Assembly (NCBI GenBank): GCA_029851415.1
Contig: CM056744.1
Span: 99,295,338-99,359,337, forward strand
Length of the DNA: 64,000 nt
Reading direction: 5' to 3'
From: Eretmocerus hayati
Taxonomy: Eukaryota > Arthropoda > Insecta > Hymenoptera > Aphelinidae
The position numbers and the translations under genes are program-made. A model generated the notes under the pieces. That model was not told the DNA's origin. It was given only the letters and a program-made list of their open reading frames with translations, and made no database searches. Position 1 is the stretch's first letter. Each line of letters starts with the position of its first letter. Shown here one piece after another: positions 1-13,000 of this stretch.

Positions 1-230
1 AAACTCGTACATCGGCCCAACCGACTTTTCTGTACAAGCTTTATATGACTGACAGGTGAAACTGCTGTATGACTCGTTGGATTCAGAAAGTTTCATTTTC
101 AATTGACAAATAAGCCGAGTCCCAAGTGTCGGCGTGCCACCGTCTGTCCGAAACTCTATCATAATTTCGTCTGATTCTCGACACTTGCGTCTAAAACGCA
201 GTGGCCCTCTAGTTTATCACATAATGGACA
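1..230. repeat. Left terminal inverted repeat (partial)
   Basis: Perfect reverse complement of 17118-17347 over 230 bases by direct reading. The next bases (about 233-263) also match, inverted, about 15358-15398, so the inverted repeat originally continued inward. Confidence 0.9.
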
Positions 231-263
231 CATATAGATACAGATCGTTAGGATGGTTCGAGT

Positions 264-360
264 TCAAAAACGTATATTTCGCATTGGGTTCACGAGGTTG
301 TAGCTCGCTTTTGAGTAAGACAATCGCTCGGAAGCGGTTACCTCATGAGCCAGGCGCAAA
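264..360 (+). repeat. Short interspersed repeat, copy 1 (shortened)
   Basis: Reads like a shortened version of the repeat at 20527-20645: both contain a segment beginning ATGAGGTTGTAG or ACGAGGTTGTAG and both end with CGCTCGGAAGCGG followed by ACCTCATGA. Copies also occur at 41558-41660 (inverted) and in part near 45310. The outer parts are inverted relative to each other, as in a small MITE. Confidence 0.5.
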
Positions 361-1456
361 AGTTATTTTTGAAACATTTTCAAGCACCCGAATATGGTAA
401 AATTCTGAAAAAGGCCTCTTTGCCCGGAGCTTCCGATGAAGCGATTTCTCCTCAAAGACATTGGCGGCACATTGATTCTCATTCATTGCGTTTCAATCCA
501 AGCGATATTTGCTTGTACTTGCAATCATCGCGTCAAAATGGGTAAAAGATAAAAGACGTGTGGATAAGCTTTATCGATTGTGAATGAACACTGATGTTCT
601 CCGGCGCGCCATTCCCACCGTAGCGGCTATCGCACGCACTCATAGTTGAAGTCGTTTACTCTATAGAGTGTACGATGAGAAAGAGGGAATTCACCCAAGG
701 CAATTTTAGGTAGCCATTCGGTCACGACGCGCTGTCGATTTACGCTTGCTCCGAAACACTTTTGGAGCAGAAATAGGAGTTGCCATGGACGATGAGGCAT
801 AGATCCCAGGGCCACGATATCACCCTTTTGTTTGACAACGAAGCGCAGCTGTTTCGATTTCACATTCTATGATGGCCCTAAACGACTGTGGAGGTAAGAG
901 TTATTCGAATCTGCATGATTCTACTTTATGTACGACTCCGATCAAATTATTACCCTGGCATTCTCTGACTTGCCCGCCACTTGTCGCCGCACCTATAAGA
1001 AAATTATCCCTGTACTACATCATGGTAATTCCTAATATTCCGCGCAATGTTTCGGTGTACAGTATTGAAAGTGACATAGAAAAAATTTTGAATGATTCAG
1101 AAATTTTTCTTTCTCGGTCTTGAGATTGTGGATTTATATTTGTTGCTGGTCGAGATCGTTCCAATATCCATAACGAAAATTACACAAAACTTAACGGGAT
1201 TTCCACAGATCTTGATTTTACAGGCAGTGATTTTCTGAGAAATTTTCTTAAGATACTGCAACGCATACTGCGTCTCTGCAATTGACCATGCGCTCTCACT
1301 GTCACGCGTGGTGTCACATTCATCATTCATCCTGCACGAGATCCTGCAATATGTAATCTTTCTGCTGTATTGTAGGTTTTACGCGAGAAAGGATTGATCA
1401 AAATCGAGAGATTTGTTTAACCACCCTGGTCGAACGTTACGTCTGCGGTTAACGAG
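361..1456. other. Transposon 5' flank, no gene recognised
   Basis: The short open frames here are below what AT-rich DNA gives by chance. I recognise no coding domain, RNA gene or repeat unit between the short repeat and the first foldback. Confidence 0.5.
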
Positions 1457-2442
1457 TTAGAGTAGGCGAAACTACCGCCATCGTTTGCAAAAATAGGTGA
1501 GTGGAATTTTTTTGTGGGATCCTCTCCGGAAGACCCTCCTGATCATAGAGACGTATGGACCCAAGCCGAATTCCGGTGCAACATTGTTTAAACCGAAATT
1601 GTTTAAACAATTGACAAAAATCACTTATTTCGCCTTGAAACTAATTATTCAAGGTAATTTGGGATATTTTGGATCGAAAAGTATTCTTGTCATTTTTCTC
1701 TAGGAGCCATCATTTCCGAGCTATAAGCGTTTCAAAGTTGAAAAAACGCGAATTTCGCGATTTTGAACGTTAAATAAAGGTAACAACAAAGCGAGAAATC
1801 GATGTTCTCAAGTTCGGGATCTATTCACTAGGGTGTCCTCTACGGGTTCCAATAGCAAAAGTCCATGGTCCCGGCTCAAAACCTTCCGTTTTCCGGAAGT
1901 TTTCAAAGCACTGTTTCTACAGGCGCCAGTATAGCTATATACATCGCAGACCGATATATATAGTCAATCTCAGATCCATTCAAAACAGTGCATTGAAAAC
2001 TTTCGGAAAACGGAAGATTCTGAGCCGGGACCATGGACTTTTGCTATTGGAACCTGTAGAGGACACCCTAGTGAATAGATCCCGACCTTGAGAACATCGG
2101 TTTTTCGCTTTGTTGTTGCTTTTTTTTGATATTCAAAATCGCAAAATTCGCGTTTTTTCAACTTTGAAACGCTTATAGCTCGGAAATGATGGCTCCTAGA
2201 GAAAAATGACAAGAATACTTTTCAATCCAAAATACCCCAAACTACCTTATAAAATTAGTTTCAAGGCGAAATAAGTGATTTTTGTCAATTGTTTAAACAA
2301 TTTCGGTTTAAACAATGTTGCATCGGAATTCGGCTTGGGTCCATACGTCTCTATGATCAGGAGGGTCTTCCGGAGAGGATCCCACAAAAAAATTCCACTC
2401 ACCTATTTTTGCAAACGATGGCGGTAATTTCGCCTAGTCTAA
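1457..2442. repeat. Foldback element 1 (986 bp palindrome)
   Basis: The left arm (about 1457-1915) is the reverse complement of the right arm (about 1985-2442), with only scattered differences, around a loop of about 70 bases. The ends read TTAGAGTAGGCGAAA on the left and its near mirror on the right. There is no coding capacity. It lies in the 5' flank of the transposase gene. Confidence 0.85.
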
Positions 2443-2589
2443 GTGCATGAGTCTTGAGGTGAGCATTATGCAGATGCGCGACGATCAAGTTCATCAAATG
2501 ACAAAGTCTGCTTACACAACACGGGCCACAGCATAAATGCAGACGAGGTGCTACTTCGGTCATTGCCACTGCCGCGTTGCCAGTCGTGA

Positions 2590-3255
2590 CTCGAGCACAG
2601 TCCGGTCTACCTAGAAGACTTCCGTAAGAAAAAAATTTATAAAAAATACACTCAGACACAAGTTAGTGATTTGGAAAGGGTAGATCAAGTTTATATCGAA
2701 TCTTGAAAGTGTGACCGAAAATGTTGTCGCATTCGTTTTCTATACGGTGTCGAAGTTCAAGAAAGTGCGTTTTATGCGATTACTGCTAGAGCTGCTGACT
2801 TAATCAGAAAACGTTTCAAATAAAAGTTGTAGAAATTACGTATAAGTTGAATAGAGAGTCCAAAAATCAATATGAAAGATTGGCTGCGGATCGTGGGAGA
2901 GGGGGGAGAACGGGGCTTGCCACGCGTTCCGCAATCCGCAGACGATCTTTCATATCGATTTTTGGACTCTCTGTTCATTTTATGTGAAAGTACTTGGGTT
3001 CAAACTCTTGTCTTCGTAATGCCTACAAATTTTATTTGAAACTTCTACCGATTCAGTCAGCAGCTCCAGCAATAATCGCATATAAAACGCATTTTTTGAC
3101 CTTCCACCTCTAATAAAAAATGGATCCGCCAACATTTCTGGTCACACTTCCCAGATTCGGCAGCTGCTTGATCTAACCTTTCCAAATCACTAGCTCGTGT
3201 CTGGGTATATTTTATTAGGGTTTCAAATCTTAGGCGGACCGGGCTTATAAGTGCT
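2590..3255. repeat. Foldback element 2 (about 660 bp)
   Basis: The arms (about 2590-2890 and 2945-3255) pair through several blocks: GAGAGTCCAAAAATC near the centre, GCGTTTTAT further out, then AGTGATTTGGAAAGG. The arms are more diverged than in foldback 1, with small gaps, so this is an older palindrome. The outer limits are approximate. Confidence 0.7.
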
Positions 3256-4066
3256 GAGAAGACAAAGCTGTCCGGAACGTTCTCCTCTCGCATTTCTATA
3301 TCAATCTTGTCCTACAGAAATGCGGGTTCAGAAATTTTGCAGGTTAACTCAGAGTTCTGAGCAATGTTCTGATTTAAGAAATGCGTATTTTCTTGTTTTC
3401 TCCACGTTCATAACGATTACTTTCTGTTGGAAATTTTTAATTCATGATGATTCCATGAAACGAGTTTTCCCCGAAGTTTTTCCGCAGTTTTGCTTCACCA
3501 AAATGGTATGGAGAGTGATTTTCCAATTTTCTATAGTTTTTGCCTCCAAGTAAGCAATGAAATCATTGAATACGCAGTTTGCTTCACGAAAAATCATGAA
3601 AAAGTTTTTAAGCTCCAAACAATACAAATGCCGCAAATATGCAGATATTTTTTTTTTGTGAAATATAGGCTGTTCGGATGAGAATTGAAGATTCATATCG
3701 ATTGTCTCAGTATTTAAATATACATCTTAGACTTGATCGAGTTATGAACTCGGGCGATGAAATTTTCTTAGATAACAAAGTTCACATCAAATACCCTTAC
3801 AAAGCTACCGATTGAAATAATCACAGGAATACTGACATCGAGCAAACAGAGCAGATGAAGCATAGTCAATAACTGCGGAAATCTCTGACCGCAAAATAAC
3901 TGAATTACAGAAATTCTCGAGCCAACGAGTCACAGCATAATTAGAAAACTAGAGCGTCTTCGTGAAGCTCGATCAATCTCACAGAGGAACATTTGTCATC
4001 TCTCTCAATATTATTTGTCTCAGATCTATACAATAAAATACTGTCGGCAAAGTGGGCGTATATGAA
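3256..4066. other. Region upstream of transposase start
   Basis: This stretch lies between foldback 2 and the first transposase exon and should hold the promoter and 5' leader. I see no clear TATA box or other site and no coding feature. Confidence 0.4.
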
Positions 4067-7000
4067 ATGTCTGGTAATCATGAGCCTCCCGATGATGGAA
4101 GTCGAAAATACGGGAAGTGGAAATCCGACAAAAGTGCACCTATTTCAAAGAATACAAGAGCTTATTGGGCGAAGACGGGACGATATCCAAAATCTTTCTT
4201 GGTAAGTAGAGTCCAAGGATTGATCAATCATTTATAGGCCAGTAATTCTAGCTCAAAAATAACCCGTTCTCGACATGATTGCCATAGGATGGTTCTTTCT
4301 TTATTTCGATGCAGAACATCATGGAGAATATGGTAACATAAATCCGAACAATTTTTGGGCTGCGCGAATTTATACAATCAACAAATAGTGCGCGATTTTG
4401 CATTTTTTTGCACTTTTTGGCTCGTGGCTCTGTTAGTATGGAATTTGGATTGTTCTGAATGATACCATGATATAGCTTATGAAATTCTCTAAATATTCAA
4501 AAAAAAACTCATCCTCCTATCTTGTATCTAACTCGCTAAAATTAGCAACAAAGGCAAAAAACGTCCAAATTTTCTTTCATTTTTCATTTTGAGAAAAGCC
4601 AGTGGATCGATGTGTAATTACTGGAAGATGGAGCTCTCATATACTACTATATGTAAAAAAATCGCCAGTGCGATCCGTCCATAAACATTGACGCTATTCT
4701 AATTGTTTATCCAGAATTGTTGTTTTTTGTAATAGCTGCCAAAAATTTTTGAGCCAACCAAAATTGTTGCTAGGGCTCGGATAGCTCCCTGAAACCTTCG
4801 ACTACAATATGCAACAATAAAAGTGGTCAATTTTTCATAACAAACCCGTCCTAGAGCCATTTGTTTATAAAAATCGAAAAATTGGAATTTTGTTTTGCCC
4901 CTGAGGCCGCGAATAAGCCCAATATTGATATACTTTTTGATGCATCGCATAGTACTTATCTTTCTCTGAATTTAAAAAAAAAAAAACATTGCTCCACGAC
5001 CTTTTGAACCGGAGATACCGACTTTTTTTGAAAAATCGATATTCAATAAACAATTGAATATTAAGAAGTCTAGTTTTGGGGAAATGGTAGAGAAAGGTTC
5101 AAAGTTTACAACAAACAATATTTGGTAAACATACCTTCACTCATTTCGTCTTCGCAGCTATTTAAAGTTGGTGTCCAACTGCGGCCGGGTCGAAAGTGCT
5201 GGTAGGGAGCAGGGTGGGGGAACTGCCGCGACGGCGGCCCGCGTCTCCGCAGAAACTGAACCGCGACCTTCAAGATCAGGCGTGCGGATTTTTTGACGAT
5301 ATTTCGGGTTCTACTGAACCGTTTTTCATCTTTTTTTTTTTTAATTTGGGGTAGCATCTCGAGAAAAACACAATGGGGTACCTTTGAAAATGATTTGGTG
5401 ATCCATTTCATGTGTACGTGAGACATGATCAAGGAAGTTTTCCTACAATGATCTTATTATCGTTCAAGCTTCATGGAACTGATGGTTTTATCACAAAAAA
5501 ATATATATTCAAGAAAAAGTGAAATGGAAAATTTCGAAAATGTAAAAAGTTTTCCAATTTTTCCAAAAAAAAATCCGAAAAATTTCAAATTTGTTGACTT
5601 GTAATACTATAAACATCATAAAAAATGAACAAGAACAAATTATTGATTGCAAAAACCAAATTTGAAAATTTTCGGATTTTTTTCAGGATTTTTTGGAAAA
5701 ATTGGAATACTTTTTACATTTCCGAAATTTTCCATTTCACTTTTTCTTAAATATATATTTTTTTGTGATAAAACCATCAGTTCCATGAAGCTTGAACGAT
5801 AATAAGATCATTGTAAGAAAACTTCTTTGATCATGTCTCACGTACACATGAAATGGATCACCAAATCATTTTTAAAGGTATCCCATTGTGTTTTTCTCAA
5901 AATGCTACCCCAAATTAAAAAAAAAAGATGAAAAACGGTTCAGTAGAACCCGAAATATCGTCAAATAATCCGCGCGCCTGAGTTTGAAGGTCGCGGTTTA
6001 GTTTCTGCGGAGACGCGGGCCGCCGGCGCGGCAGTTCCCCCACCCTGCTCCCTACCAGCACTTTCGACCCGGCCGCAGTTGGACACCAACTTTAAATAGC
6101 TACGAAGACGAAATGAGTGAAGGTATGTTTACCAAATATTGTTTGTTGTAAACTTTGAATCTTTCTCTACCATTTCCCCAAAACTAGAGTTCTTAATATT
6201 CAATTGTTTATTGAATATCGATTTTTTAAAAAAATCGGTATCTCCGGTTCAAAAGGTCGTGGAGCAATGTTTTTTTTTTTTCTTTTAATTTAGAGAAAGA
6301 TAAGTACTATGCGATGCATAAAAAAGTATATCGATATTGGGCTTATTCGCGGCCTCAGAGGCAAAACAAAATTCCAATTTTTCGATTTTTATAAACAAAT
6401 GGCTCTAGGACGGGTTTGTTATGAAAAATTGACCACTCTTATTGTTGCATATTGTAGTCGAAGGTTTCAGGGAGCTATCTGAGCCCTAGCAACAATTTTG
6501 GTTGGCTCAAAAATTTTTGGCAGCTATTACAAAAAACAACAATTCTGGATAAACAATTAGAATAGCGTCAATGTTTATGGACAGATCGCATTGGCGATTT
6601 TTTCACATATGGTAGTATATGAGAGCTCCATTTTCCAGTAATTACACATCGATCCACTGGCTTTTCTCAAAATGAAAAATGAAAGAAAATTTGGACGTTT
6701 TTTGCCTTTGTTGCTAATTTTAGCGAGTTAGATACAAGATAGGAGGATGAATTTTTTTTTGAATATTTAGAGAATTTCATAAGCTATATCATGGTATCAT
6801 TCAGAACAATCCAAATTCCATACTAACAGAGCCACGAGCAAAAAAGTGAAAAAAAATGCAAAATCGCGCACTATTTGTTGATTGTATAAATTTGCGCAGC
6901 CCAAAAATTGTTCGGATTTATGTTACCATATTCTCCATGATGTTCTGCATCGGAATAAACAAAGAACCGTCCTATGGCAACCATGCATAGTTCGAGTGCT

Positions 7001-10000
7001 AGAATTACTGGCCTATTAAGGAGATAGCTGATCATACTTCCCAAAAACACTCAAATTCTTTCGCTCGCAAACAACTTTGAGCTGTGTGCGGAACAACACA
7101 CGATGTTATCAGAATCGCAAGACACTCACGCCCCGTTATACATTTCGACGCGTTTCGACGTCCTAACAAGAGAACGCGCAATTGATGAGCGAGAGCTGCA
7201 TAATTTTATTTCAATTTTTAGGACGATACACCTAGTAACAATGACCCGGACACGAACCAGAACGATGTACCTCAGAACTCTGATACGAATCATCCCCAAG
7301 CTGCAACACAAAACATACCCACGGTAAGCAAGACCCCAACTTTGGTCATGCAACAACGTAGGATATCAGTCCTATCTCGCAAAGTTTGCTATCAGCTGTA
7401 CTCTCAATATCGATTCCGAAAGGAACAATATTCGAGTTTGCTTGTATGACGGAAATAAGTTGTATTCGCGACGATACACTTTTGGTCAAAGTCACTTTGT
7501 CAACGCTAAAGTATTGTGTTTGTTCTATCAGTACTATTGCCTTCAATGATTCTTTCAGTTTTACCATCAAATCAGTCTACGTATCTCATCCTTTCATTTT
7601 TGGACCAGCTTATACAGTACCGTTCAAAAGTTCTGGAGAGTCATCCCTCGAGTACCTCGACTTGCAACAGCGATAAGTCAAATTCTATGCGTTGTACGAA
7701 AATTCTCGAAAAGCATCTTAAAGAGCAGACAAAATACTAACTTTTACTGGGTTTGGATAATTTTTATCAAATATTTTTGAAGGCCCTACACGCTGATGAA
7801 AAAGTAGAAAATCTAAAAAATTTTTACTTTCATTGAGACACCTGCAGTTTTAATGAGAATGAAGATACGGTAATTTTGGAGGAAGCACCTTGTAGAGCGG
7901 AAAAAATGCTATGTGTAGCTGTTTTTTGATTATTTTTTACGTCCCGTGTATGAAGACTTGCGAGCTGTCCAAATCCCCAAAATCATGGTTTTTCAGCAAC
8001 TTCTGTGCCGTTTCCGGTGATGAACAGTGATTTTTGGTATCTAGACAGCTCGTACGTTCTCACATGCGGTACGTAAAAAATAAACAAAAAATGGCTAAAC
8101 ATAGCATTTTTTTCCGCTCTATAAAATGCTTTTTTCAGAATTGCCGTATCTTCATTCGCATCAAAACTGCAGGTGTCGCAATGAAAGTAAAAAAATTTTT
8201 AGATTTTCTACTTTTCCATCAGCGTGTAGGGCATTCAACAATATTCGATAAAAATTATCCAAACTCAGGAAAAGTTTGTATTTTTTCTGTTCTTTAACAC
8301 GTTCGCTGCGAAGCCGGTTTTTAGTGATTTTATTTCTCTCATCAACTGGACCTCGGTATTTTGGTAAAAATGCTTGGATCGGAGCAAACTTCTTTTGGTT
8401 CGTTGTTTGAGCCCTAGACAGAGTAAATCACCTTGGAAAGTTGTTACTGGGTATATTTTTCGAGTCATGACGGATTGGATGAGATTGGAGAAAGAAAAAT
8501 CGCGGAACCCACCGGTGGGTCCCGCCGCAGCAAACGTGTTAAAATGCTTTCTTGAGAATTTTCGTACAACGTATAGAATTCGACTTATCGCTGTTTTAAG
8601 TAAGGGTAATCAAGGGATCACCAGTACAGAACTTTTGAACGGTACTGTAGATATTCCTTTTCAAGGCCTCTACAGTGTACGTAACATTTTGTGAGCAGTT
8701 GTATTAGAAATACAATCTCATGGTATAACTCTATAACTGTATAAACAGATATGCTTTGCCTAATAATATGATACTTACGATTTCAATGCCGTTATTTTCT
8801 GTTTCCATCTCTTATATACAGCTGGAGAGTATGGTCACTAATATGGACGTGTCTGATCTCTCTGAAACCGAAAGTGAATACAGCGAATCCCCGTCAGATA
8901 CAAATTCCACCGAGAGTGATACTGGTAGCGCTGATTCGCACCTACAAGGAATTTGGGCCGAGGAACATAGGGCCATTGAGACTGATAATGGAGATCAGTA
9001 TGCACATCTTATCAGAGATGATGGAGCAAGAAATCCGGATATTGTATTGTCAGAAGAAACACCAAACGCCAAGGTATCACTTTTGCTAATCGCATATCAT
9101 GGTGTTTTACTTTTCATACTTCAGAAACGCCAGTAGATTCTCCCTCACACGTCAATTATGACACCAGACAGAATCATTTCCAGTCTCTTTGATGAAGCCT
9201 CAATACCGGTTCAATTCCTTTTTTGGGCCAAAGGAGTAAGCCTACATTTTCATAATTTTTGAAAGCTCTCTTTCTGGTTCAGTTTGACCTCATTACATTG
9301 GGCAAGTGCAGATGTAGCGAAATTTTTGATGGGGTTCTGTCTCATCTTCTACATGTGCTAGGCCGGGTTCCACTATGTTACAATCATTTTGAAGTACAAA
9401 GTCCTTAGTTGGGAAAGCTAACAGAGATATTTGGAGAAAATAAACAAAACCGAATTCTCGATCTGCCTGATAAGGTCGTGTCCAGTTTTTTCAATTCTTA
9501 TCGCTATGTAAGATGTTTGGTATTTCGATGTGCAGAGTCGCAATAGATCACCACGAAACGAATGTGAGAGTTGAACCGAGTCTATTCTTTTTTCGTGTTT
9601 TTTTACATGAATAAGAATAATGAACAGTTTTTAAGATCAAATAAAGTTTATGGAATGGACGATTGACTCGATTCTATTTAGAAAATTGACGATTCACACA
9701 AAGAAAACTCGATACAAGTCGCGTGTGCACGCCGTCAAATCCGCGGCTTTTCACGACTTGTGCTGAAAAATGCGTTTTCAGCCCTCGCCATGAAAATTCG
9801 GCGTTTTCATAATTCAGGTACATAACATATCGTTTTTATCCATTGCCCCAAACCGTCTAAAAAATCGGAGTCCATTGATCTAGAATATATTTTTTTGATG
9901 ACGGTTGCTTATTACACGGTTGGTTATTCATCTCGTTCCATTCGGGTATCAAAAATACGACAGAATTGGGTTGATTTCATGTTGAACGCTCTCGATGTTT

Positions 10001-13000
10001 GGATCCTGATCCGTGAGATTATGTCAAAATTATTATTTTCAATTAAATATTTGGATATTTCCAAAAACGAAGCTCACCTTTGGAAGAAAGAGGTCACAAT
10101 ATGCCGGAAATGACTCGATTGAAAATATTCTGCATTGAATCGAATTATACACATGTGCGGCGAAAATCGCGGAAAAGCCGAAACGGACAAACTTCACCAC
10201 GTAATTCGTTAAAATCGAAGGAAAACTTTCATTTTATTACGCCTTATCTTGATGTGAATCTTCTCGCACTCCCAACTATCAATACCTTAAAAATGAAAAA
10301 ATAAATCCTTTGTTTGTACGATTTTACAATCTCATTAGCAATTACAATTGGCATCTTGAATTTTTTTTCACCACCGCAGAAAATAGTTCGGCAAGTTTGA
10401 GCAGATCAAGATAGGTATTGTGCAATAGGGAAAAAATACCCGAAATTGTTTCCATCTCGCGCGAATCGTTCGATGTCAGGCCAACTTGTGCCGTGTGACG
10501 TCACAGTGATTCAGTTGACTGACATTCAAACAATTTGCGCGAGATAAAAAAAATTTCGGGGAATTTTTCCCCAATTGTACAATACCTATCTCGATTGGCT
10601 CGAGCTGGTCAGAAAAATGCAAGATGCTAATTGGAAAATTTTGAAACGGTTCATATGGGCTGATTTACGTCGATCTTTCAAAAATAAGAAAATCTGCATA
10701 AAAATTGCTCTTCCCCGCACTGCCGATGAAAAAGTAGGTTTCTCAGGACTTTTAGAATGACCACTGGTAAGAGTCGATTATCAAATTTACAGTTGTCCAC
10801 AAGATGACGCAAAATTTTCTAAAATTTGCTCTGAGTACAGCTCCTACAAGTCCTAACAGCTCCTAGAAGTTTCTAGGCTCAATGATTGATTTTGAATTTG
10901 TTTTCTTCAATGTACCAGTTCTAACGAAGAAAATGCGTCCAGATACGTTGCAAAAAATTGAGTTTAGTTACAGCTGCAGTTTTTAAAAAATAGATAGGCT
11001 GAAAGGAAGGCCCATGAAGGATGTCCCAAAATATTCAAAAAAAGTTTTTGTAACACTCCGTCATAATACTGACAGAAATTTTTTGTTGAAAATTTCTGTC
11101 AACCCCCCTATTGACGGTACCCCGTGAAATGCTCTGCAATGGCCCATTTACTGATGGGCCGAAACATACGATTGGGCCTGTTTGAGGTCATTTAACATAA
11201 CTATATGCTTGCATAGTTTTGACTTCCTCACGCAGCTTTTCAACTAGGATTCCGATTGACTGGAACATCTTGGTTTTCAGGAATTTCCACTATACACTTC
11301 ATGCAGGGTGAATCAGAGACAGAGTGAAGCGATGCATCTTGCCAAAGCGCTAGCGTTTAATAACTCTAACAAGGATCTGGAAGCGTCACTGAGATGTACC
11401 AACCTGCATCTACCGTATGAATTATCCGAATACCGATCACTGCACATGTTCAATCAGAGTCTGCCAGAGCCAAAAATGGTTCAATACTACTACTGTATTC
11501 CATGCGAGCGTATCATAGATTTTGCAGCACGCTCGTCAGCCTCTTGTAGCAAATGCGGCGTTGAGTATGAGAAAAAAGGTTTGAAGAAGAAGAAGCAATA
11601 TTTCACAAACGTTTCATTACGAGAGCAGTTAATTCGATTTTTAACAAGTGAAACCTCACAGCATCTTAGGAAAGAATGTGAAGAGAGTGATATAGTGAAT
11701 TCCGCGATCTATAAGAAGAAACGGAGGAACGGTGTGATTGCACTAGATGACCTCTCTCTGACTGGCTTCACTGACGGCGTGCAACCATACAAACACACTC
11801 GAGATAAGATGTGGCCACTCGCGGTATCAATCAATGAATTGCCCTACAGGATGAGGAAGAATAATATACTCCTTTGCGGTGTTTGGTACGGTCCGACCAA
11901 ACCGATAATGAATCTATTTTTGAAGCCTTTCGTAGAAGAACTGAAGACCTTGGAAGAAGTTGGATTTCGATGCACCGTATTCGGTAGTACAATCGAGAAA
12001 TTGATCAAGGCGCACTTACTACTCATGGTCCTCGACACTCCCGCCAGATCACCCTGTCAATGTAGAAAACCGTTCAACTCACGGTTTGGTTGTCCATACT
12101 GCTTGAACGAGGGGATCAGGATCAAAGTAGGAGATGGCAGTGCTCGTGTCTATCTCGGCGGTGTGATCGAGCCGCGCACGCAAACTATGCACAAAGAGCA
12201 TTTGAGACAAGTAATGGCTACTGGCGAGGTACAGAAAGGAGTACTCGGACCTTCTATTCTGATGCTACTCAAGGCAATCCACATAGTCTTTTCTTTTGTA
12301 CCTGAGTATATGCATTGTGGCCCCTTAGGCGTCGTCAAATCTTTTACTAGGGCCTGGTTTTTACCCAAGTATAGGGGAAAACCATTCTATCTAGGTGAGA
12401 GGAAGATGAAAGTGTTCAATGAGAGAATGACGAGTATCAAGCCAACGTCGGAGATCACAAGGCTACCTCGAGAATACGGAGAGGACAATAAAGCTAGCCA
12501 AATGAAAAATATCGCCATATACTACTCGCTTCCATGCCTTGCAGGATTGATGGAACAAAAGTATTATGACCACTGGTTCCTCTTCGTATATGGACTCACT
12601 CTATGCCTAAGAGACCGGGTATCCGACGATGACCGCAGGCGGGCAAAAAAAGCGTTCGATCTATTTTGCGAGCAAATTGAAGAGCTCTACGGACAAGAAT
12701 TCAAGCGCTTCAATTCTCACCTATTTGAACATATCACAGACTACGTACAATTATTCGGAGCACTGTGGGCCTGGTCAGCATTTCCTTTTGAACACTTCAA
12801 TGGAGTACTAGCCAAATGCTATCATGGGACTCAGCATGTTCCGGAGCAGATGATCAGGGTAGCTGATCGATTGGCTCACTTAAGAAATGAGGCTCACATC
12901 TTCAATTCTCCTGATTGTGACCCCAAGGTCACAAAATATTTTCTAGAGTTGACGACCAACTGCAACATCACTCGGATAATCGAACATGGCAGTGATTTGA

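Noticed and set aside
5106..5432. 108-codon minus-strand frame in the large palindrome
   Set aside because: It spans an arm of the 2.78-kb palindrome and is mirrored in the other arm with breaks; no known domain.
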